A DNA stretch of 64,000 bases, taken from the NCBI GenBank assembly GCA_014529385.2, contig CM043957.1:87144381-87208380 (forward strand), in the 5' to 3' direction. The translations under genes and the position numbers were made by a program. Of this stretch, positions 21,366 through 34,400 are shown in pieces; position 1 is the first letter of the stretch, and every line of letters begins with the position of its first letter. This stretch comes from Adiantum capillus-veneris. Its lineage: Eukaryota > Streptophyta > Polypodiopsida > Polypodiales > Pteridaceae. The notes below the pieces were generated by a model. It saw only the letters and a list, made by a program, of their open reading frames with translations. It was not told the DNA's origin and did not search any database.

Positions 21366-24300
21366 TCTCTCGCCCGCCTTCAGGTGCATAGGCAATGAGA
21401 GGAGATTCCCAGGCAGCATGCACGCTGCCGTCCCTCGCCCCTCGCTGCTTCAGGCCAACCCTTTTAGTTCAATCAAAACAAGTATTAAAATCACGAGGCC
21501 TAGCCTAGTGCAAGGTGAAGACAATTATTGCAAGTTAAATAAGTGCAATAATTCCCAATTTCTAAGTCGAAGTTTACAGATGATTCATTGCTAAAGCCTG
21601 CAAAATTTTTCCATTTTTCTTCCGATGCAAGCTCGGAATCAAACAAGGATTTGGCAATCTTACTCGAGTCAAGTTGCAGAACCAATTTGTTGTTGCAAAT
21701 AAATGAAAACACCCACATTTTCCCTTCTTTTTTTGTTCTAATTTTTTAGTATTTTTTTAAACTATTTCTTTAACATTTTGTTGTGTAGGCTAGGTTGGAG
21801 AGTGATCAATAGCTTGGATGGAGTGGACGCGTGTTCAGGGTTTGCATCGAAGGAGGGAGAGGCATGGAGAGTAGAGCATATCTGCTCCAGAGCAACGATG
21901 TGAAGCTAGTCGACGCAGCGGCAGCATGGTATAAGCGATGGCGGTAGTATTGTAGTGGAATCTCCAGCCATTATTCCAGCTTAACAAATGTAAAATGTGT
22001 TTGTATTTTATGATTAGAAGGCCATCACCCCTTCTATTTCAAGTGGAATCACTATAATAGTTTATAGAAATAGGTATTAACCCCCCCTTTTTTTTAAAAA
22101 AATATACATATTACATAGATTAAATTCTGATTAGAAGGCCATCACCTCTTCTGATCCAAGTGTTTTACGCCCCATGAAACCTTTTTTTGTCAAACCTTTC
22201 AAGTTTTAAAAGTACTTGCTAAAATCCAAGGTCAAAGTATAATCATTTCTATTGTTTGAACATATCTTTAGCCAGAAAAAAATCACTTCCAAGTCCTAAA
22301 TGAAATCAACGAAAATCATTTCTTGGTAAAACTCAACACAATATACTGATTTTCCATGAAGCTCCAAAAAAGTATTCGTCTACTTTACCATAAAAACAGT
22401 TCACCAATCTTATGTAATGAGGGTGCTCTAATTGTGTAAGTAAAAATTTCATGAGTGGATAGTGTTGACTGTCTGACAAGATAGAAAAGCTTAGAGGTGT
22501 GGTCTAGTAGAAGTTACAACAACCAGTTTCCTACTATTATTAAATAGGGTTATCATGTTGTTTCAAAACACATTCAGGAGCGTTTTATCCCATTTATCCT
22601 CTACACGATTAGTTTGTTCATTCCAAGGATTTGTATGCCTGTAAAGCATCTGAATACCGTTAGTAAGGAAGTAGTAACCAGTTGTAGCCATATGCCATCT
22701 TTAGTGCAAAAAAAGTTATGAAAGGTAACAAACAAATGTTAAATCATTCCTAGTTATTACAAGCTAGGTAGGTATGCTAACCCTTACATTATTGGCTAGG
22801 AGTGTAAAGGTATTACTGATATATCCTATGGCAAGTGATGAACAGAATTATGTGCTTATTTGGAGATGAAGCAATCATATTGGTCTCAAAAAGAAACACC
22901 ACGTTCATGCACTCGGACATAATCCAAATACTAAGCAAGACAACTCCATATCAACGAGAAAATATGAACCATCACGTTAAAAAAGACCCGAGAAATTAGC
23001 ACCAATGAGAAGGAGAAAAACATTGCTCAATCCATCTCGTGGAATATAATCATTTTGGAATGATCACAAGTGTTTTTATCATAACCTTTTCAGAAAATAA
23101 TAACCAACATGCCCCTTTTCTAAAAATAATAACCAGCGTGCCATGCTGATTATAATGCTAATGAAAAAAGTAAACCAGCTCGGCCACAACTGTTGTTACC
23201 TATACCAGTCAAGGAAGAAAGCCTCATATGCAGAACCATGAAGAGTTTTTTTTTTTTTCAAAACCTAAAAGAACCAACAGTTTGGCCTTAGCTAGTATGG
23301 CAAAAGGCTACACATCAGATGTTAGATTATTGGGGGAGATCTTTAAGCATATTTTAATGTTAACAATAATCCATATCAAATCATAGAAACCACAGTTAAA
23401 AAGTCATCAGTACTGGACTGATTTCAGCATCTATCAGTCTAGGCAGTAGACATGAAAGAACCAGAAGCCTTCCCTATTATTAACAATTTGGCACATTAGA
23501 GATCAGAAACAAGAACACACCACCAGATTGCATGTATCACGTATCACAATAAGTTCGACACCAACCTTGAGGTGCTTTGTTTTGTTTAGCCATCATCAGA
23601 TTTTTGAAGCTTTAGGAAGGGAGAAACCGCCCCCCCATACCCCATAGTTGCACAAAACCATTATATTTTGCAAAAACTACTCACTAAACAAACTTTCCAA
23701 GCACACAAAACTCGTATCAAGGCTACGTGAGGGTATAGAAAAAAACCCTCACCTTGGTTAAATATGCAACACCATCAGTTTGTGGAGGCCACCTCAGATA
23801 TCATCGAGACCAGCACAGCCATGTACATCTACAAAATAGGCAATCAATCCACCAAAGTCGTTCCAAGACCAGGACTGCAGCCATCAGGTAATCTTATTCA
23901 CAGTAGGGCCTATTAAATGCTGCTCCATATCCCAAGAATTCATCGATCATGTAAGCCTCATTGGAGTGTAGGAGCACAACCAACAAGGGGTAGCCCAATA
24001 GGCCAAGCAGTTAATTGGCATCAGACCAGAGCCAGCTCATCGGCCACATTGCGGGCTGGAACAGGGGAACAAGCGAGCGAGGGCTGGTACAGAGCCAGGG
24101 TCAGGAGGGCCACCTTATAGAATCATCCAATAGTACAGGGATGAGAGAAACGGGGAGGGCTACGGGAAATACAATTGTGCAGTGTGCAAGTAGTAGCATC
24201 GAAGAAAAAAAAAACACGCTCAGGAAGGGAGGCGATTAAAGGCCAATACCCGGCTCAGAACGTGGGTGGGGGGAATGGAATTTCCCACTTACTCAAAGGG

Positions 24301-24513
24301 TTTAGGGTTAGGTTCACACCCAGTAGACTCATCCCACTACAAGATTGAGTTGTAGGTAGGTCAAAAAAAAGGGGGGGGGCGAGTTATGCCATAGGAGGTG
24401 ACTAGTATAAGGCTCGACGCCGGGGTAATATCCGACGAGTATCCACCAATTTCAAAGGAAATTTCAAACTAGTAAACACCGATACATGCATACTTCCATA
24501 GAATAAGAGTGTG

Positions 24514-24519
<6 letters not shown>

Positions 24520-24596
<77 letters not shown>
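24520..24596. repeat. (GT)n microsatellite
   Basis: About 38 GT units. The His-Thr runs in overlapping frames are products of this tract. Confidence 0.98.
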
Positions 24597-24598
<2 letters not shown>

Positions 24599-24885
24599 TT
24601 TGCATAGGGCATGAAGGAGATGGAGATGGGAACTCAACAGAAGCGGCATAAGGTGAGGAAGGTTTCCTGGTTATTGGAAGGGAATAGTATGCAACGGGCT
24701 GGGAGGCCTGTAAGAAGGGGCGATCGAGATCCATACAGGAGGCGACAATATGCAGGGCTCTTCTTTGCTTGATTGTGTAGCTATGGGAGAGTTGTGCACG
24801 CCTAGCTACAATGCAGGCCTCAGCTTGCAGGTCGGATGGATTGTAGAGTAGGTTCTGGCTCACCATAGATCTTCACCTTTGTGCA

Positions 24886-24921
<36 letters not shown>

Positions 24922-25528
24922 AAAAGAAAAAGAAGAATATGTATTGAGGTTTCCAACTTTCAAGGCATTGAGTGATAGATAATATGTAGAGTATCCAATC
25001 TTTTACCGTATCATGATGACAAGAAGCTGGATGTCTAAAGAGTCTCATCATCATCATAGCTTGAAATTGAAATCTTTCAAGCCATGAAAAATGCTTCTCT
25101 TTGTAATGAGTATCGTTTGCATGCTCAAGCCAATAAAAAATTTTGCATTTTAAAAAAAAATTCCTTTTTCATTAGCAAAAAGTGGAGGCATCACTAAGGC
25201 CTCACCCCTTTGGGGCAAGCCAAAAAGTGTTGTAACTTGTGGAGCCAGGTCACGCCAAAAAGGGTTGTAACTTGTGGAGCATAGGGCACTGAATGAACCC
25301 AAGCGATGGGACACAATTCCTGGAACAATTCCAAGTTTACCTTTTCTGTCTGTGTTTACTTTTGCCCTGGGGCTATTAACTTTATTACAAAGTGAAGTGG
25401 CTATGGGAGAAACAAAATGTACATGCTTGCATGGTTAGGGCCCTAGGTTGCCAACTAAGAAGTTGTGTGTTTGAGACCCTAGTGGGAAGGGGTTGGTCAA
25501 CCCCTTGAGATTCGTGTTAGTCATCAAT

Positions 25529-25975
25529 CCCGCCTCTTACGCTTCATTATACCCCATCGTATATAGTGTCCCATCATATATATTGTCCAAGCCATCACCT
25601 TTGTAATCGTCAATGCAATAAGCCTAATTGAAAGCCTACAGAGATGGGGAACTTGGTCTCACTTCTCCCCATCCAAAGTTGTTGAAATGGTTGATTAGAT
25701 CATATTACTCATTGAACATTGAGCATGGAGGACTTCTTCTTGCTTGTCAAATCGCCTCGAGATTTGATCCCACCTCTTGGGCTTCATTATATACCCCCTC
25801 CTATATAGTGTTAGGGACCATTACCTTTGTGGGCTTCAAAACAATATGCCTAATTAAATGCGTGCAAAGATGGGGGAACTTGGTCTTGCTTCTCTGCATT
25901 CCAAAATTGTTGAAATGGTTGATCAGATCATATTTACTCATTGCACATTGAGCATGCAAGACCTACACAAAAAGC
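25529..25975. repeat. Diverged tandem duplication, about 235-bp unit
   Basis: Two copies share CCxCCTCTTxxGCTTCATTATA, a segment around GATGGGGAACTTGGTCT, GTTGAAATGGTTGAT and ATTGAGCATG in the same order. They differ at many positions, so the duplication is old. Confidence 0.75.
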
Positions 25976-26070
25976 TCTCATACATTTTTTTCTATATCCC
26001 CCTCATGGGATTTGTCTTTTAAAGAAAGCCTTTGAAAAGCCATTTTTATAAAGCAATGATTGGCATGAAT

Positions 26071-26139
26071 CCAAGGGCTGACAAAGACCATAGATATTCT
26101 TCAAATCCAAGGGCGGACAAAGACCATAGATATTCTACT
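26071..26139. repeat. Short tandem duplication next to the copia element
   Basis: Two adjacent copies of AATCCAAGGGCxGACAAAGA plus ACCATAGATATTCT, just left of the copia insertion site. Confidence 0.8.
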
Positions 26140-26155
26140 TAAATTTCCAACTTAC

Positions 26156-26346
26156 TGTTGGGGTATAAAGCCCAATGTGGTCGCCCAGGTAAGTGGGCGG
26201 GCCGCCAGGTATGTACACATATCTTCTGTAAAAACCTAATAAGAACTCACTATGCTCTACACATTACAGTAGAGCGAGTTCACCATATCGTCGTGCTCTT
26301 CTTCTCTCACTCTCTCTCGCGTCGCACTTTCGCTCGCACTCCTTCA
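26156..26346 (+). repeat. 5' LTR of the copia element
   Basis: Starts TGTTGGGG and ends CCTTCA, immediately followed by AC and the primer-binding site. It is short for a plant copia LTR. Confidence 0.97.
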
Positions 26347-26348
26347 AC

Positions 26349-26360
26349 TGGTATCAGAGC
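26349..26360 (+). promoter_or_regulatory. tRNA-iMet primer-binding site of the copia element
   Basis: TGGTATCAGAGC, an exact match to the plant consensus, two bases after the LTR. Confidence 0.95.
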
Positions 26361-27375
26361 TCAGATCGAGGCTCGGGGCAGCACTGCAGGAGGCTAGAGT
26401 CACCAGCTCAAATTGGAGTGAAATTCTGAGGTCATCTCGGTCACCGTTCGGCTTCGACAAAGTTTTGCGCAGGCCATTTTCGACTACGTGGTCTCAGCGG
26501 GTGCACATCCGACTCTGCAAAATTTGGGGTTTTCGGCCTACGACTGCAGGTGCTGAGGATATCGACACTCCTAGAGTGTTGATTTGTGGTTGTCTACACA
26601 TCGAAGGACGGCTCACAGTTCTTGGAGGCGTGTCACATACGACACGGGCGCATCTACACACAGACTATAGGCGACATCCACTAGTTCATCAGGTAGCATG
26701 TGTTTGCTGCTTGATATTCCAGATTTCATCCTCACATTGCAGGTACTTCCACATGGGATGTATTGTCAGAGATGATGTATGTCTGTTGAGGGTTTGCTGG
26801 CTGTGAGTCATGCAGCAAACAACCACCGCAGCGGTTACAGCATATAGTGGGAAATTTGTGGATGTATGACTTTGTGGGAAGTCTATGTACTGTCAGATTT
26901 ACTGCAGCCTTTGTTGAGGGTCGAGTAAGGTTTTATTGAGCTGGGGGATTCTCGAATGTTGAGATCCTTTTGGTGATAGAGGTCTTGGAGCGATCCCTCG
27001 AGCACCCTTAGATAGGCAGCTAATATGTATTGACTGTGAGTTAGACAGTTGGGATTGCATCTTTGCTTTACTGCCGTTAAGGCATTGTCGCAGTCTATGC
27101 TTACAGCACAGTGAAAGGACAGTCAGAGACAGTACAAGTGCTGGACAGGTTTACCCACAGCTTACAGTGTTAGAGAGACAGTGGTTTTTTCAGCTGTTTT
27201 TTGGTATGTTTTTAGTACACCATAGCCATTTTACAAAGGAGACTCTGCCAAAATTTCTGCAGAATCTAAAGCTTTCTTGGTTCATTTGACAGGTTGATAT
27301 TGGTTCAGAGGTCAGTTTACAGGGGAAACTCTGCCGAATTTTTCCTAGGAAAGTAAACTACTGTGAAGCGTAGCT
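26361..27375 (+). other. Untranslated leader of the copia element
   Basis: About 1 kb between the primer site and the gag start, without a recognisable protein. Long leaders that carry packaging signals are usual in such elements. Confidence 0.6.
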
Positions 27376-28375
27376 ATGGCTGGATCACAGGACACTACTC
27401 TTTACAATATCAAGAAGCTGGATGGAACCAATTTCCCATTGTGGAAGAAGTAGATTTGGCACGTGTTGGTACAAAAGAAGCAGATAAAACCTATAAAGCT
27501 CAAGGGGATAAAACCAGAAGATATGGACGAAGATGAATGGAGCGAAATGGATGAATTGGCACTTTCTACCATTATGTTGATTTTGGCAGAAAGCGTTTAC
27601 TTCAATGTAGCAGACGAGATGTCGGCTTATCAAGCATGGTTAAAGCTGAGTGATCTTTATGAGAAGCAGAGTGCAGCTTCACAGGTATACTGGCTTAAGA
27701 AGCTTGTTGACTTGAAGATGAAAGAAGGGACACCTATGTCCAATCATCTGAATGAATTCAACACAATCTATACTCAGTTGTCAGCTCAAGGTGTCAAGTT
27801 TGATGAACCTGTTAGAGCTATGTTCCTGTTGATCACATTGCAGGAAAGTTGGGACACTTTTCGCACAACTTTGAGTAATTCTGCACCTCCAGATGGTTTG
27901 AACATAGCAGGTGTAGAAGGAAGTCTGCTTACTGAAGAAACCAATAGAAAGACAATGGACAAAGGCAAAAGAACAGCCTTAGTTGTCAGGAGAAGGACCA
28001 AAGAAAAGTACAAAGGTGGAAAGAGGAATCAGTCTCATATCAAGTCCCGCAGTGCTAAAGGCAAGAGTGACATAGAATGCTACCATTGTGGCAAGAAGGG
28101 TCACATGAAAAGAGACTGCAGAGAATGGAAAGCAGAAAAAGGCAAAGAGAAAGCTAAAGACCACGGTGAGAAGAACAAGTCCTCAGTGAAGATTCAAGAA
28201 ATAAATGTGACAAACACTGTTGCAGAGGATGACAGTCTAGTGTCAGGAGACATCTACTTCTTGAAGAATACAATGGACTCAGCTCTTCTTACAGCATCTG
28301 ATGGAAATGCACTGAGTGACTGGATTATAGACTCGGGGGCATCACTTCATGTGTCTCCAAACAAGGAGTGGTTTT
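27376..28375 (+). pseudogene. Copia gag plus protease start
   Basis: It starts MAGSQDTTLYNIKKLDGTNF at 27376, the usual copia Gag opening that leads to a capsid domain (YQAWLKLSDLYEKQSA and LQESWDTFRTTL). A TAG at 27451-27453 interrupts the 26th codon. The same frame continues through a basic linker to a CCHC knuckle CYHCGKKGHMKRDC (about 28078-28120) and the protease active site WIIDSGASLHV (about 28321-28355). A frameshift near 28370 follows. The capsid packages RNA and the protease matures the polyprotein. Apart from the one stop the Gag part is well preserved. Confidence 0.93.
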
Positions 28376-29199
28376 ACCTCTTATGTGACCACTAAAGATC
28401 ATGTTCGGCTAGGCAATGGGCAGACATGTGAGATCTTAGGTGTTGGAGATGTTCAATTGAAGTTTCAAAATGGCTCTTCTTTCACGCTGAAGAATGTGAG
28501 ACATGTTCCCGCAATTACAAAGAGCTTGATCAGCACAGGTTTACTTGATGATGCTGGCTACGTCACCACTTTTGGACAAAACATGTGGAAGATATCCAAG
28601 GGTTCTATGACAGTAGCACATGGAGTAAAGTCTGGAGGACTTTACATGATTTATGTATCAAATGTCTCTAAAAATGTAATCAATGTAACCTAGCAGCCGA
28701 ACGTTTCTTTGTGGCATAGCCGGTTAGGACATATGTCCAAGAAGGGAATGGAAATCTTGTTTCGTTCTGGTTATTTGAGTGGCTTTTCATTTAATGATTT
28801 TGAATTATGTGAACATTCTCTGTATGGTAAGCAAACACAACAGCCACATAAGCATAAAAGCAGTAGAAGAGATACACAATTGGCACTTGTTCATAGTGAT
28901 TTGTGTGGACCTATGCCTAACCTATCTCTAGGGGGAGCTTCTTACTTTATGACGTTTATAGATGATTACTCGAGGAAAGTATGGGTTTACTTTCTCAAGC
29001 ACAAGGATGAAGCGTTTAGTGTTTTCAAAACGTTTGTGACACTTGTGGAGAATCAGAGTGGCAAGAAGCTTAAATGCTTACGCACTGACAATGGTGGAGA
29101 GTATGTTTCAAAGGCTTTTCAGGACTTTTGTGAGTCAAAAGGTATAAAACGTGAACTTACTGCTCCTTACAATCCTCCTCAAAATGGTGTGCTGAGAGG
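28376..29199 (+). pseudogene. Copia protease end, GAG-pre-integrase and integrase core
   Basis: After the shift the frame carries the protease C-terminus (LKNVRHVPAITKSLISTGLL) and a TAG at 28691-28693. The pre-integrase finger LWHSRLGHMS follows, and then the integrase core with aspartates in VHSDLCGPM and LRTDNGGEY. The frame fails again near 29190, exactly at the segment that should carry the catalytic glutamate (NGVxERMNRT), apparently through loss of one base. Integrase would insert the cDNA. This copy cannot make a continuous one. Confidence 0.93.
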
Positions 29200-31356
29200 A
29201 TGAATAGGACCATACAAGAGAAGGTTAGAAGTATGTTGTCTAATGCACAACTGCCAAATGGGTTTTGGGCTGAAGCTATATCAACAGCTATTCATCTTGT
29301 AAATAGATCTCCTAGCAAGGTTTTGCAGAAGGATTCAATACTAGAGATGGTATGGTCAGGCAAAATGCCCTCATACAAGCATCTCAGAGTCTTTGGCTGT
29401 GAGGCATATACTCACGTTCCAAAGGAATTTAGGAACAAACTTGAGCCAAAGAGTAGAAAGTGCATCTTTCTAGGCTATGGTAATTCTGGTGAGATGGGGT
29501 ACAGACTTTGGGATCTTGAATCCAGAAAGGTTGTCCGCAGCAATGATGTTCACTTTAATGAATCCAAATATCATTCTAAACCAGAGAGGGTTGAGACGAT
29601 TAGAAGATTTGTCTTCCAAGAAGATGGACCTGCACGTGAAAGACAAAATGTCATGGCTCAAGAGGAGCAAGGACAGGATAGAGTGGAACCACAGGTTGTG
29701 GTTGAGCCTGAGCCACCTATTGTGCATAGATCTGGACGTGTCACGCGACCTCCTGATAGGTTTGTTCCATCTATGAACTATGTCATGTTGACTGATTGCA
29801 ATGAGCCTTCATGTTACAAGGAAGCAGTGCAAATGAAGGACTCCGGGAATTGGCAATTGGCCATGCAGTCAGAGATGACAACTCTGCATAAAAACAAGAC
29901 ATGGAAGCTAGTTAAATTACCACAGGGCAAAAAGGCTGTACCTTGTAAATGGGTTTACAGGTATAAGATCACCGCTCATGATAGTCAGCCAAAGTACAAA
30001 GCAAGGCTTGTTGCCAAGGTCTTTAAGCAAGAACAAGGCATTGACTTTGATGAAGTCTTCTCTCCGGTGGTCAAGATGACTACATTGACATGCTTTCTTG
30101 CATTGGTTGCCATATTAGATTTGGTGTTGCACCAAATGGATGTCAAGACAACGTTCTTGCATGGTGATTTAGATGTGGAAATTTACATGCAGCAGCCAGA
30201 AGGGTTTGTTGAGAAAGGCAAGGAAGATTGGGTATGCCAATTGTTAAAGAGTCTTTATGGCTTAAAACAATCACCGAGGGCATGGTACCATAAATTCCAC
30301 AAGTTTATGCTTTCTCAAGGCTACAAACGTAGTGAGTTCGATCATTGTCTATATACAAAGAAGGCTAAGGATGGTAGTTGGTTGATCCTTATTTTGTACG
30401 TGGATGACATGTTGATTTCTGGCAAGCACTTGGAAGAAATTTCAGCTTTGAAGTCAAAGATGGCAAAATCGTTTGACATGAAAGACATGGGTGAGGCAAG
30501 TCATATACTTGGTATGCGCATTGAGAGAGACAGATCAAAGAAGTTGATTTGGTTATCTCAAACATAGTATATTGACAAGGTTTTGCGACGTTTCAATATG
30601 GAGAAGGGAAAGGCACTAAGTGTTCCATTGCCACCATATGTGAAACTTAGCAAACAAGATTGTCCTGTGTCTGAGGAAGAACAGGCTGAAATGGATAAGA
30701 TTCCATATGCGTCTACAGTGGGTAGTTTGATGTATGCAATGATTGCTACTCGCCCAGACATTGCATTTGCAGTGGGAGTAGTAAGTCGATACATGTCAAA
30801 CCCAGGCAAGAAACATTGGGAGGCAGTGAAAGGAATATTGAGATACCTGAAAGCTACAAAGAGTATGCGTATATGCTATGGGAGTCAGGAGCTAAGTGTA
30901 AAGGGTTTTACAGACTCACATTATGCAGGTGACTTAGACAACCGAAGGTCTACGTCAGGGTATGTCTTTACCTTGGCTGGTGGAGCAGTATCATGGCGTT
31001 CTAGATTACAAGATTGTGTTACTCAGTCTACTACAAAGGGTGAATATGTTGCAGCATCAGAGGCATGCAAAGAATCAATTTGGCTTAATCGACTAGTAAC
31101 AGATTTGGGAATCAAAGAAGAGATGCCTGTGTTATATTGTGATAGTCAAAGTGCTATACAATTGGCTCACAATCTACTTTATCACTCAAAGACAAAGCAT
31201 GTGGATGTGAAGGATCATTTCATCAGGGAAATGCTCGAGGATAAGCAACTTCAGCTTGTCAAAGTTCACACCACAGAAAATCCTGCTGATCTACTTACAA
31301 AAGGACTTCCCTCAGAGAGCTTTGCACATTTTCGCAAGCAGTTAGGTGTAGGGTAG
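29200..31356 (+). pseudogene. Copia integrase C-terminus, reverse transcriptase and RNase H
   Basis: The frame starts MNRTIQEKVRSML (integrase tail). It passes GYRLWDLESRKVV, then the RT with VFKQEQGIDFDEVFSPVVK, LKQSPRAWYHKF and an intact catalytic LYVDDMLISG. A TAG at 30565-30567 follows LSQT, where copia RTs usually continue with xYI. The same frame then runs on through ATRPDIAFAVGVVSRYMSNP to RNase H (YCDSQSAIQLAHN, KTKHVDVKDHFIRE) and stops with TAG at 31354-31356. Only that amber codon prevents a complete RT-RNase H product. The end is 90 bases before the 3' LTR. Confidence 0.95.
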
Positions 31357-31445
31357 TACATCACTTCTCTACATCTCTTGTATATTAGCTTGTATAGTAG
31401 CTTCTCTCACACTTAAAGTACCACATTGGACTTTATGTGGGAGGT

Positions 31446-31636
31446 TGTTGGGGTATAGAGCCCAATGTGGTCGCCCAGGTAAGTGGGCGGGCCGCCAGGT
31501 ATGTACACATATCTTCTGTAAAAACCTAATAAGAACTCACTATGCTCTACACATTACAGTAGAGCGAGTTCACCATATCGTCGTGCTCTTCTTCTCGCAC
31601 TCTCTCTCGCGTCGCACTTCCGCTCGTACTCCTTCA
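31446..31636 (+). repeat. 3' LTR of the copia element
   Basis: Same length as the 5' LTR and four differences from it. It is preceded by a purine-rich GTGGGAGGT that serves as the polypurine tract. Confidence 0.97.
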
Positions 31637-31641
31637 CTTAC

Positions 31642-32208
31642 ATCCAAGCACTCATTTACAATGACTTTACACAACAATACTCGTGGAACTTAGGTGGGCA
31701 TGGTGGTTCAGGTTCATGACTAATTAACTTGACATTTCAAAAAATTCTTGAAGCAATGATGGAGAGACCATAGATCTTTAGGGATTGGAACGGGGCGAGG
31801 TTTTTTCTCTTTTTTCTTAAAATTCCTATTTAACCAAAAAAGCTCACTCCAAAAGCTTTAGAAGTTGAAACTATGTCCTCCCTTGTGTCAATCTAATGAT
31901 GTTGTTATTTTTACTCCTGTTATGAAGAATTCTTTTGTCTCTCCACCCAAACCTAAAAAAGGGTGTCAAAGCTAATGCAAGTTTGAATGTCTCCAAATCT
32001 CTTCTATCCATTGAAAAATAAACTTTGAGCATCAAATTGAGCCATATGGCAAAAACAATCAATGTGAATTGTGAAGAATTACGTTGATTAATTGATGATA
32101 ACTGAGAATATGACTTAATCAAGCCATACATTGGACTAACATTAGTCCATTTCTTCTCCTCTTACTAACAATTTGAGGAAACCAAATTCTTTCTCTCTAT
32201 CTCAGCCA
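31642..32208. other. Non-coding or unassigned stretch
   Basis: A minus-strand open frame of 86 codons (31871-32131) has no recognisable motif. It may be highly decayed continuation of the neighbouring Ty3 fragment. Nothing firm. Confidence 0.4.
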
Positions 32209-33960
32209 CTAAATGGATGAGTACATGCACCAATATGTTGTCTCACCTCCTTCTCCATCAAGAAAAGGAGCTCTATGCGCCGTAGTCAACTCGTGCTTCA
32301 ATTCCTCAAAATCCATAATCTGTGAAGGTTCGCATGGGAAAGAAACCCCTTTGCGAGTCAGTGTATGCGATAAAGCAATCTCCACAAAATATCGAATGAA
32401 TCGTCTATAGTAAGAGCATAATATGATAAAGCTCTTTATGTCATGCACATTTTAAAGAGTTTGCCAATCTCGTAGCGCAACCATCTTGGATGGATCCATT
32501 CTAAAACCCTTTACGGAGACAATGTGTCCCGAAAAGTGTATCTCCGGTAGGAAAAACACAATTTTCTTGCCATTTTATAACAAATTTGTGCTCCCTCAAA
32601 GACTGGAACACTTTTCGTTAATGCTCTCTATGTTTTGTATCTCAATGAAAGAAGAAGATGGTGTCATCAAAGAACATTCTCACAAACTGTATGTACTCAC
32701 TAAAGGTCCGATCCATTATCTTGTTGAACATTGCAGGAGCATTTATGAGTCCAAACGGCATCACCAAATGCAGTGCAAAGGACATCCTAATCGCGATCTT
32801 GTATACATCTCCGAGAGCGATCCAAATTTGACGATAGGCACTTTTCATGTCAATTTTGCAAAATCAAGTAGAACCTTGTAGTATCTCAAGTATATCATCC
32901 TCTTGGTTATTAGAGAATGGTGATCTTATTGACAACCATGTAATTAATGTACATCCTCCAAGATCTCTCTTTCTTCTAAACAAGAAAAATTATGGAATAA
33001 AAAGGTGATGTACTATACTGGATAAATGATTTCTCCAAAAGGTCTTGTACTTAGCTCATTATCTCTTCCTATTGAGCTCGGCTCACTTTGGAAGGGGTCT
33101 GTTTGGAGGAATACTACGAAGAATCAAGTCTATGATGTGATCTTCTTGACTTTTAGGCGGTAACTCGCTAGACAAACCCTCAAAAAAACAATCGGCTTGA
33201 TCTTGAAAAAAACTTTGCCACTTTGACCCTAACTCTTTCAAAATTGGAATCCTTTACTATCATCCACATTATTGAGAAAGATTGAGCAAACAAAGATACT
33301 TGATTTCATTAATTTGGAAATGGACAAAACCGATACAAGGGGTACAAATTCACCCAAGAAATTTGCCTTTCAATTTTTACATTAATCAGACTGGCCCTTG
33401 CTAGTCATCAACTGGATTTTCTTTGCCCCATAATCTATCACCACTTTTTTCAGGGTGTGCCACATCATTCATAAAATAATATCACACCCTTCGAGAGGCA
33501 TGATATTGAAGTCCTTGTGCGCTAAGTACCCCTAGCAATGTAGCTACAACTTCCCAATGACATGCATCATGGTAACTTCATGCCCTTGTGCCACCAGAAC
33601 TACATCCATTTGTGGCCCCGTGTCTTCAAGATTAATCCCTAGTTAATCTGCCATTGAGTTGGAATCTCCACCAAAAAGAAAAATATGGCCTTGGCTCCGC
33701 TGTCACAGAAGATAAGTGCCTCTTCTTGGACCCGCACATTGCCCCACATCCTACAGAGCTCAATGTTGGGATCACACTCTCAAGCATCCCCTTAAAATTT
33801 GGAACAAGCCCATCCTTGGGTTTCCCCTTCTTTGCTCGCTCCTCTATAGCTTTTGATAATTCTGGTTTGTCTTCATTCTTCTCCACCTTCTTCAAACACT
33901 TTCCCAAGATGTGTCTGGTCTCTCCACACGCAAAGCACTTGGCTTGCTTTTGATAGTATG
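32209..33960 (-). pseudogene. Decayed Ty3/gypsy gag end, protease, RT and RNase H start
   Basis: Read on the minus strand, a CCHC knuckle CFACGETRHILGKC (about 33900-33945) is followed by a Lys/Glu-rich linker and a protease remnant with a GCDII segment (about 33480-33500). The RT then reads MKSAYRQI, LVMPFGLINAPAMFNKIMDR and FFDD (32642-32848, catalytic aspartates kept). LCSYYRRFIRYF with the start of RNase H follows (32209-32448). Stops and shifts separate the pieces. The element is cut before integrase. No LTR was identified for it. Confidence 0.85.
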
Positions 33961-34304
33961 CCTTCTACTCATGAAACATCTGAGTGTTAGAGTGTTTTTT
34001 GAGTCTTCTTAGATTTATTTTTATCCTTCATGGCCTCTTTCTCTACATTCTTGGTCACTAGCTAATATGTTGCATAAGGAATGACGAATGAAGATAACAT
34101 TCTAGAGAGTGATGTAATGGATGATGCTTATGTGCCATAGCGTTTTTTAAACCCTCGTTTGAAGAATAAGACAAGTTTTAATATCAAAGGTGCATATCCC
34201 AAGGAATCTAAATATCTATCCCAAGACCCATGATTCAAGAGAGACTTCGGATATCCAATGTATCACACTTGGGTGATAGAAAGGTTATTCCAATTTCCTT
34301 TTCT

Positions 34305-34355
34305 TACTCTCTCTCTCTCTCTCTCTCTCTATTTATATATATATATATATATATC

Positions 34356-34392
<37 letters not shown>
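34305..34392. repeat. Compound microsatellite (CT)n(AT)n(GT)n
   Basis: Consecutive CT, AT (one interruption) and GT runs. Confidence 0.95.
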
Positions 34393-34393
<1 letters not shown>

Positions 34394-34400
34394 ATATATG

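Larger units (their letters stand above)
21420..26150. other. AT-rich non-coding stretch, no gene recognised
   Basis: No family-level coding signal on either strand. It contains a repeated segment TGATTAGAAGGCCATCACC near 22010 and 22126, a (GT)n tract (24520-24596) and short GA tracts. It also contains a short tandem of AAAAAGxGTTGTAACTTGTG near 25226-25280 and a larger diverged tandem at 25529-25975. The AT-rich part could include introns or regulatory DNA of the candidate exon at 20916-21365. Confidence 0.5.
26156..31636 (+). mobile_element. Complete Ty1/copia LTR retrotransposon
   Basis: A 5481-bp element bounded by 191-bp LTRs (26156-26346 and 31446-31636) and flanked by the 5-bp target duplicate CTTAC at 26151-26155 and 31637-31641. 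The order gag, protease, integrase, RT, RNase H defines Ty1/copia. The two LTRs differ at four positions by eye (about 98% identity), so it is a fairly young insertion. The coding frame is nevertheless broken by three in-frame TAG codons (27451, 28691, 30565) and two single-base-type frameshifts (near 28370 and 29190). Confidence 0.97.

Noticed and set aside
24336-24345. CACTACAAGA as the left end of a CACTA element
   Set aside because: A single 10-base match with no subterminal repeats beside it and no matching right end nearby. Likely chance.
24402-24866. 154-codon minus-strand frame
   Set aside because: More than 20 residues are His-Thr from the (GT)n tract, and the remainder has no recognisable domain or splice context.
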